Of a stretch of 10,443 nucleotides of DNA, positions 5,671-10,443 are shown one piece after another. The translations under genes and the position numbers were made by a program. The notes under the pieces were generated by a model. It made no database searches. It had not been told where the DNA came from and saw nothing but the letters and a program-made list of their open reading frames with translations. Source of the stretch: Dehalococcoidales bacterium (GTDB lineage Bacteria > Chloroflexota > Dehalococcoidia > Dehalococcoidales > GCA-2688105); assembly GCA_030640255.1 (NCBI GenBank), contig DAOWJS010000017.1:1-10443 (forward strand), in the 5' to 3' direction. The first letter of the stretch is position 1, and every line of letters begins with the position of its first letter.

Positions 5671-8088
5671 TCATTGCCTTTTCTCCACCCTCACCCACAG
5701 TCTTTCGCCATCGGTGATGAATTCTATGGTTCCCTGCTCATCGGTGCGGTATATATTTTCTGAGCCTAGCTTTTCCTCAAGTCTCTCTATAACCTCGGGG
5801 GTGGGATGACCGAATCTATTATCGGCACCTACCGAGATAACGGCTAGCTGGGGATTGACCACCGCCAGGAATTCGGGAGCGGTTGAGGTATCTGAGCCGT
5901 GGTGCCCAACCTTGAGCCCGGTGCTGCTTAAATCAGCCCTCCGGGTGATAAGCTCAAATTCTCCTTCCCACATTATATCAGCCGTAAGCAGGAAGCTTAC
6001 CTTGTCCAGGCTTATACGCAATACCACGCCATTATTGTCTATATCGGACTCGGTGTCAGTTAAAAGGGGTCTTGGGGGATTGAGCACCTCTATTACCACC
6101 CCTCCCCCTAGGTTAATCTGTTGCCCAGCTTGGGCTATGGTGTATTTAATATCCTTTGCTTTAATTAGCCTGAGCCACTCATCATATATGTCAGACTTAA
6201 AATCTAAATCAGGATAGAGCGCCTGCTTGACCTCGTATCTATTTAGAACCTCAACCAGACCAGTAACATGGTCGGCGCTGGGGTGGGTCAATACCATCAA
6301 CTCAATGGTTCTGTCCCAGAAGGGGAGCTTCTTACCCAGTTCTATGCCTATAGCCTGGGGGCTGGGGCCACCGTCAACCAGAATCTGCTGATTTCCTTTC
6401 TGAATAAGAATAGCATCGCCTTGGCCGACGTCAAGAAAGCTTAGGTGAAGTTTATCATCGGGCATAGTCGCCGCCGTGACCGAGACCAGGATAGCTACCA
6501 CCAGTAGCGGCGGGATGACCCATTTCTTAGGCAGGTTGGAGGTAAAATTGCTGATTTTATTTATGCCTGACTTTACCGAGGTTAAGGTGCTCGCCTTTTG
6601 GCGGTGACTATTGAGCCAGAGGGCAAGGGCTAGCCCCAGATAGTAAGTCCCGACCAGATTACTTTCCACAGAAGCTACCTCTAGAGAGGATAAGGGGAGA
6701 GCCGCCAAACCGCTAACCACCACCAGCATATACGACAGGAAGAGCCAGGCTAGCCAGCCGACTACCTGGGCGACGGGCAGGGCAATAAATCCCAGAACCC
6801 CAGCTAAAGCCCCGATGATAATAATGCCGGGCAATGCCGGCAGGGCAAGGAAGGTAGCTGGGAGAGCCACCAATGAGATAATGCCAAAGTAGTAGGCAAT
6901 TAGCGGCCACACGGCTATGATTGCCCCCAGGGTTACACTGAAGCTATCGGTAATAATATTGGCGGTGGTTGCGGCGGGACCGTCTTCACCTATGGTAGCC
7001 TTGACCGCTCTTCTGCCTAAAGTCTGGAGGGGAGGGAAGATGAAGATTAACCCGGACATAGCCAGAAAGCTCAACTGGAAGGAGGCATCCCACAGGATTT
7101 GGGGGCTGATGCCAATCATTACCGCGGCGGCAAAGGCAAGGGCGGTGAAGGCGCTGCGCTGTCTGCCTAATAGCTCAGCGGTGAGGAACAGGCTAGCCAT
7201 AATGGCACCTCTGACCACCGGCGGGTGCATACCGGTGATTAAAGCATAAAGACAGATTGTGCCCAGGGCTAGCCAGATGTAGACGTAGCGCCGCTTGCCA
7301 AACAGCCATATACCGAGGCTGAGCAGGATGCCAGCGATGATGCTGAGATGGAGCCCGGAGATAGCTAATAGGTGGGCAGTACCGCTTTGGGCGAAGGCGT
7401 CTTTGACTTGGGCGGGAATATTGCCCCGAATGCCTAAGACGATACCTTGAGCTAGTGATGCCTGGGGCTCAGGCAGTATAGTCGCCAGGCTTTGGGATAG
7501 GCGGTTTCTTAATGAATAAACCCACTGTAGCGGCTTGAAGCCCTTTCCCCTATCCAGGATTTCTATTTTAGGGTAGAGCATAGTGGAATGTATCCCCTGG
7601 TGAGCGAGATAACCTTTATAGTCAAAGTCATCAAGCTGGGGTGGCGTCTCCAGTTTCCCGGTTATCTGGAGCACATCGCCATAGCTATAAGTAGGGTATC
7701 TGGGCATAAATAGTAGCGCCGTCCCTGATACCTCCTGCCATCCGTTATCCAGTTTTATTTCGGTAGCTGACAAGTGGAGGTGAGAGGTTTTTTCTCTAAC
7801 CTCAGGGTCTCTGTTGACCAGCCCTTTGATGGCTACTGTTTCCCGGTCATTGTAGAACTGAAGCGAACTCTCGTCGGTGGTGGGCAGGCTTGACTGAAAG
7901 TAGACGGTGCCACTGAAGAAGATAGTGAGTGATAGACTGGCTAAAATTATTGGTTTCCGGTGGTGACGGAGGCAGAAGAGTAGGGGGAGGGGAATAAGCC
8001 CGGTAAGGGTGAGGGCTAGGGGTAGATTAAAATATGACCCCGAAAAGATACCAGCCACCCAGGCACAGCTAAGATAAATAAGCGACAC
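5671..8088 (-). CDS. comEC: DNA uptake channel ComEC/Rec2
   Basis: ComEC forms the inner-membrane channel that carries single-stranded DNA into the cell during natural transformation. The 805-residue protein has the full three-part layout. N-terminal helices (about 1-70) and a DUF4131-type region containing an OB-like part run to about 180. The Competence domain with many membrane helices lies at about 210-490, with LLAISGLHLSII (240-251) and GMHPPVVRGA (286-295). After a helix at 523-541 comes a metallo-beta-lactamase-like domain: FLDVGQGDA (551-559), LTHPSADH (600-607), LTAD (701-704) and KVGHHGSDTS (726-735), where a nuclease site is expected. The start is GTG at 8088; an in-frame TAA lies 15 bases upstream and the GGAGG is only 3 bases away, a tight spacing. 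It follows comEA by 18 bases, so the two form one operon. Confidence 0.95.
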   Translation of the reverse strand: MSLIYLSCAWVAGIFSGSYFNLPLALTLTGLIPLPLLFCLRHHRKPIILASLSLTIFFSGTVYFQSSLPTTDESSLQFYNDRETVAIKGLVNRDPEVREKTSHLHLSATEIKLDNGWQEVSGTALLFMPRYPTYSYGDVLQITGKLETPPQLDDFDYKGYLAHQGIHSTMLYPKIEILDRGKGFKPLQWVYSLRNRLSQSLATILPEPQASLAQGIVLGIRGNIPAQVKDAFAQSGTAHLLAISGLHLSIIAGILLSLGIWLFGKRRYVYIWLALGTICLYALITGMHPPVVRGAIMASLFLTAELLGRQRSAFTALAFAAAVMIGISPQILWDASFQLSFLAMSGLIFIFPPLQTLGRRAVKATIGEDGPAATTANIITDSFSVTLGAIIAVWPLIAYYFGIISLVALPATFLALPALPGIIIIGALAGVLGFIALPVAQVVGWLAWLFLSYMLVVVSGLAALPLSSLEVASVESNLVGTYYLGLALALWLNSHRQKASTLTSVKSGINKISNFTSNLPKKWVIPPLLVVAILVSVTAATMPDDKLHLSFLDVGQGDAILIQKGNQQILVDGGPSPQAIGIELGKKLPFWDRTIELMVLTHPSADHVTGLVEVLNRYEVKQALYPDLDFKSDIYDEWLRLIKAKDIKYTIAQAGQQINLGGGVVIEVLNPPRPLLTDTESDIDNNGVVLRISLDKVSFLLTADIMWEGEFELITRRADLSSTGLKVGHHGSDTSTAPEFLAVVNPQLAVISVGADNRFGHPTPEVIERLEEKLGSENIYRTDEQGTIEFITDGERLWVRVEKRQ

Positions 8089-8106
8089 GAGCCTCCGTCC
8101 TTAATA

Positions 8107-8616
8107 TTAGTCGGCTACCGTAATCAGGTGTTTAATCCGCTCGTAGGTAGTAGTTCCTATGCCGTCTACTTTAGTTAGCTCATTAATATTACGGAATAGT
8201 CCGTTTTGCTGGCGATAGTCTATAATAGCTTGAGCCCTGGTTTTGCCAATTCCCGGCAAAGCCTCAAGTAACCATAGTTCCGCCCGATTAATATTGACTT
8301 TTTGCGGCTTGGCTGCATCTCCTACCTCGGGAAGGTAAAGTTTTAGCTGGGTGAGGTCGGCGCTAGTGGTAGTTCCGCCGGCGGCTTGAATAAGGGCTTC
8401 TATACTGTCGCCGACTTTTAGGGGATAGAAGCCTGGGTTACTGACGGCGCCACCGATGTAAATCTCGGCGGGTAACTCTTGGGCTGGGGCAGTAGAAATC
8501 TCTATGGGCTGACTGCCACTATATCGTGCCCAGGCTACTATACTACCAACCGTAATAATGGCTATCAGTAAAATAATAACCAGTGTCCAGTACTTGTTAA
8601 GCTTGCTTGTTGTCAT
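8107..8616 (-). CDS. comEA: Competence protein ComEA, membrane-anchored DNA receptor
   Basis: ComEA binds double-stranded DNA outside the membrane and passes it to the uptake channel ComEC. The 169 residues show an N-terminal membrane anchor (about 11-30, type II orientation), a linker, an SLBB-type domain (about 51-95, EIYIGGAVSNPGFYPLKVGD) and a C-terminal helix-hairpin-helix DNA-binding domain (107-168: VNINRAELWLLEALPGIG, then GLFRNINELTKVDGIG). I choose the ATG at 8616 over those at 8634 and 8643: GGGGGAGG (8623-8630) lies 6 bases before it, and the promoter -10 is so close to 8643 that the longer form would not be fully transcribed. comEC follows after 18 bases. No comEB or pilus genes are in the window. 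Confidence 0.95.
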   Translation of the reverse strand: MTTSKLNKYWTLVIILLIAIITVGSIVAWARYSGSQPIEISTAPAQELPAEIYIGGAVSNPGFYPLKVGDSIEALIQAAGGTTTSADLTQLKLYLPEVGDAAKPQKVNINRAELWLLEALPGIGKTRAQAIIDYRQQNGLFRNINELTKVDGIGTTTYERIKHLITVAD

Positions 8617-8645
8617 GGCAGGCCTCCCCCTCATTAGCTCCATTT

Positions 8646-8654
8646 AGTATAGCA
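8646..8654 (-). promoter_or_regulatory. Extended -10 promoter of comEA-comEC
   Basis: On the minus strand TGCTATACT (plus 8646-8654) forms an extended -10, identical to that of rph. No good -35 is seen at 16-18 bases; a CTGTTTACAG-type short inverted repeat lies in that area and could be an operator. Transcription would start near 8639, giving a very short leader. The rest of the gap from 8617 to 8755 shows no gene. Confidence 0.42.
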
Positions 8655-8755
8655 CTGCTGTAAACAGTAATGGGCAATGGAATGCGTTCTTGCTCACAAC
8701 GTAGAGAAATTGAATATCGGGGGATTGAAGGAGGGTGGTTGGTTTTGAGCTGGTT

Positions 8756-9418
8756 CTATTCGCCTCTCAGGGCGGCTCGTAGCGCTTCTTCTGACTCTGG
8801 CGTGGTAACCGCTATTACCCGGTCTTCAGCCTTAAGGATAGTACTGGCGGTAGGCACACGAGGCTTGCGTTCCTTAGAGCAAATTAGGGCTAGCTTGCTC
8901 CCTTTGGGTAGCGAAAGCCCCTTAATTGGCTTGCCTATTGTGGTTGAGTCAGGTGGGATTTTTACTTCTACAATCTCCAGCCCCTTGTCTCTAATGGTTA
9001 ATAAATGGGTCAGGGGGTGCGTTGGCACCTCCTCTTTTATATTTTCAAGGATAATGTTAGTGCTGCTTACTGTAACATCAATACCTAGTTTCTTGAAAAT
9101 GGTTTCATTTTGGGGGTTTCTTACCCGGGCTGTAGTACGGGGGACATTAAATTTATGCTTAGCTACCTGGCAAGCAACTAAATTATCTTCGTCGTCACCG
9201 GTTACAGCAATGAGCATATCAGCTCGGGCAGTGCCTATTTCAGCTAAAGTAGCCATCTCGCAACCATCGCCACGAATACAAACACTGCCCAGTTCATCGT
9301 TGATGATTTGGCAAAAGGTAGCATTCTTTTCCACTATAAGTACTTCGTGGCCTTCGCTTAGCAGGGCTTTAGTTAGATAGTAGCCTAACCTGCCGCCACC
9401 AACGACTATGATATACAT
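8756..9418 (-). CDS. trkA: TrkA-family potassium channel regulator, RCK_N plus RCK_C
   Basis: This cytoplasmic subunit gates a TrkH/KtrB-type potassium transporter in response to bound nucleotide. The 220 residues contain one complete RCK unit. The Rossmann domain (1-about 125) has VVGGGRLG (5-12) with the acidic E30 after the second strand, as in NAD(H) binders, and AVTGDDEDNLVACQVAK (71-87). The TrkA_C domain (about 136-217, THLLTIRDKGLEIVEVKIPPDS) is expected to bind a second ligand such as ATP or c-di-AMP. E. coli TrkA has two such units in one chain; here they are split over two genes. GAGGGG lies 6 bases before the ATG at 9418 and overlaps the stop of the preceding gene, so translation is probably coupled. 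Confidence 0.93.
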   Translation of the reverse strand: MYIIVVGGGRLGYYLTKALLSEGHEVLIVEKNATFCQIINDELGSVCIRGDGCEMATLAEIGTARADMLIAVTGDDEDNLVACQVAKHKFNVPRTTARVRNPQNETIFKKLGIDVTVSSTNIILENIKEEVPTHPLTHLLTIRDKGLEIVEVKIPPDSTTIGKPIKGLSLPKGSKLALICSKERKPRVPTASTILKAEDRVIAVTTPESEEALRAALRGE

Positions 9419-9427
9419 ATTTTCCCC

Positions 9428-9826
9428 TCAGCTTTCTAGCTTTTCCTTTAGTATCTGGGCGAATATTGTGGTTGGGCTAATGGCTTCCAGTCCCAGCATG
9501 CTGTATAGTTCCTGGCGTAACGGGTCATAAATCCGGCAGACCACCTTGGACACATTGAAAATATGCTTGGCGATTTGAGCTGCCATAACATTGCGATTGT
9601 CCCCCTGGGTTACAGCCACAAAGGCGTCGGCTTCCTCTATGCCTGCCTTTTTAAGTACTTCTTCATTGAGGCCGTTGCCAATCAGAGCTGTGCCACTGAA
9701 GGTAGATGGTAGCCTTCGGAAACTGTAGGCATCGGTATCCAGGACAGTGACTGAATGCCCATCAGTATCTAGCAATCCAGCTAGTTGAGCTCCTACTCGT
9801 CCGCAGCCCATAATAACTACTTTCAT
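9428..9826 (-). CDS. Short TrkA-N (RCK_N) protein without C-terminal RCK domain
   Basis: The 132-residue protein is a single Rossmann domain of the TrkA-N family. VVIMGCGRVG (3-12) holds GxGxxG, D30 ends the second strand and should contact the NAD ribose, and LIGNGLNEEVLKKAGIEEADAFVAVT (48-73) and MAAQIAKHIF (81-90) are typical. It ends at about the point where a TrkA_C domain would begin, with a normal stop and no remnant after it, so it looks like a genuine single-domain form. It overlaps the universal stress protein gene by ATGA (9823-9826), and its own stop lies 9 bases before the full TrkA gene. It probably forms a mixed ring with that protein on TrkH; this is inference. Confidence 0.93.
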   Translation of the reverse strand: MKVVIMGCGRVGAQLAGLLDTDGHSVTVLDTDAYSFRRLPSTFSGTALIGNGLNEEVLKKAGIEEADAFVAVTQGDNRNVMAAQIAKHIFNVSKVVCRIYDPLRQELYSMLGLEAISPTTIFAQILKEKLES

Positions 9827-10260
9827 ACGGCAGACTCGCTAAGGTATTGATGATATATTATAACACGACAGGGGGCATTTTTTAGCACATAAGGCACCAC
9901 TTCACCCAGGCTAAACTCGCCAAAGCGCCTTTTGTAGGTAAGCCCCATTAAGATTAGGTCGACCTCTCGTTCTACTGCTTCATGGACAATGGCTGGTCCA
10001 ACTTCCCGGGCTTGAAGCACGTCAGTATCTATCCTGTAGTTTTGTTTTTCAGCCACAGTCTCAATATGGCTTAGAATATCTTCGGCTTTCTGAATTTCGT
10101 CTTCAATTTCAGCATCTAGCGGCAGGTCGCGTTTCATAGTGATGATATAAACGGCGTTAATTTTACCCTTATCCTTCTTAGCTACCCTACAGGCTAGATT
10201 AATTACCTCTTCATCGGCTTGGCTGCCGATTACCGGCACCAGAATTTTGTGAAACTCCAT
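9823..10260 (-). CDS. Universal stress protein (UspA family)
   Basis: The 145-residue single-domain Usp fold protein opens with FHKILVPVIGSQADEEVINLA, the first strand and ligand loop. The late strand VDLILMG (100-106) is followed by a loop with G114 and G119 and then VVPYVLKNAPCRVIIY (121-136). The G-x2-G-x9-G(S/T) ATP-binding signature is only partly kept: G106, G114 and G119 with E120 where S/T is usual, so ATP binding is uncertain. GGAGA lies about 10 bases before the ATG. It sits between trkH and the two RCK genes and overlaps the next gene by four bases, pointing to a role as a third nucleotide-binding regulator of potassium uptake. The gap to trkH is 79 bases. Confidence 0.92.
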   Translation of the reverse strand: MEFHKILVPVIGSQADEEVINLACRVAKKDKGKINAVYIITMKRDLPLDAEIEDEIQKAEDILSHIETVAEKQNYRIDTDVLQAREVGPAIVHEAVEREVDLILMGLTYKRRFGEFSLGEVVPYVLKNAPCRVIIYHQYLSESAV

Positions 10261-10339
10261 TACTTTCTATCTCCGCTTGTTATTTCAACCGATATTATAA
10301 TCTTCTTGTCAAGAGGTCTACAACATTCCTCTGTATTAG

Positions 10340-10443
10340 TTAGCGCCACTTCCAAAACGAAGGGGCAAAGAGCGCCAATATAGTTAAAAGCTCAAGGCGA
10401 CCAGCCAGCATGCATACTATAAGAACAACCTTACCCAGAGGAG
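10340..10443 (-). CDS. trkH: Trk/Ktr potassium transporter membrane subunit, C-terminal end (partial)
   Basis: Only the last 33 codons before the TAA at 10340-10342 are inside the window; the gene continues past the right edge. The tail has a hydrophobic helix and ends with AGRLELLTILALFAPSFWKWR. GRLELLT...F.PSFW is the very characteristic C-terminus of TrkH/KtrB proteins, which move potassium through the membrane together with RCK subunits. It is the first gene of the cluster in transcription order, upstream of the usp gene and the two RCK genes. Confidence 0.88.
   Translation of the reverse strand, partial: PLGKVVLIVCMLAGRLELLTILALFAPSFWKWR

Noticed and set aside
6917..7249. Plus-strand open frame opposite comEC
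   Set aside because: Shadow of the membrane domain of comEC; no start signals. The same holds for the frames at 5855-6217 and 6713-6910.
8617..8643. Longer comEA start at 8643
   Set aside because: The ATG lies 3 bases below the -10 hexamer and so before the expected transcript start; the ATG at 8616 has a strong ribosome binding site.
8670..9380. Long plus-strand open frame (236 codons) opposite the full trkA gene
   Set aside because: It is the antisense shadow of a clearly conserved RCK gene, has no ribosome binding site and reads as low-complexity serine-rich protein.
10294..10312. Perfect TTGACA and TATAAT upstream of the usp gene on the minus strand
   Set aside because: They are only 7 bases apart, so cannot act as one promoter; with 18-base spacing the -35 would be a poor TTGTAG.

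Overview
The window is bacterial chromosomal DNA of moderate GC content, with tightly packed genes, good Shine-Dalgarno sites and sigma70-type promoters. The gene set and the TTTAGGATTTAG-type intergenic repeats suggest an anaerobic Chloroflexota lineage of the Dehalococcoidia type. That assignment is inference: no rRNA or other phylogenetic marker is present. Apart from the left end, most genes are housekeeping or conserved.

Left end (1-2300): the tail of an unidentified rightward gene ends at 123. A compact, highly foldable stretch (about 121-213) follows. On the minus strand it has its own near-consensus promoter (TTGACA, 17 bp, TATACT with extended -10) and ends in a GC stem followed by a T run, so it may be an independent small RNA gene. 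Next is a two-gene rightward unit: a DNA methyltransferase fused to a C-terminal Mrr-like nuclease domain (281-1732), then a 154-residue protein with an ADP-ribosyltransferase-like motif pattern (1746-2210). This is the accessory, defence-like part of the window. Two hairpins close it.

Middle (2340-5215): proA (proline synthesis) runs rightward and meets rph (RNase PH, leftward) with no base between their stop codons. Upstream of rph is a clear promoter, then about 390 bp without a gene, filled with inverted repeats. pncC (NMN amidase, the stand-alone CinA C-terminal domain) follows on the minus strand.

Right half (5216-10443): a small two-helix membrane protein gene on the plus strand (5415-5603) has two matching tandem promoter candidates and a perfect Shine-Dalgarno. 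The rest is on the minus strand. In transcription order it is trkH (only its 3' end is in the window), a universal stress protein gene, a short RCK (TrkA-N only) gene, a full TrkA gene, then comEA and comEC. The first four look like a potassium-uptake operon with its nucleotide-binding regulators. comEA and comEC encode the DNA receptor and membrane channel for natural transformation and have their own promoter candidate.
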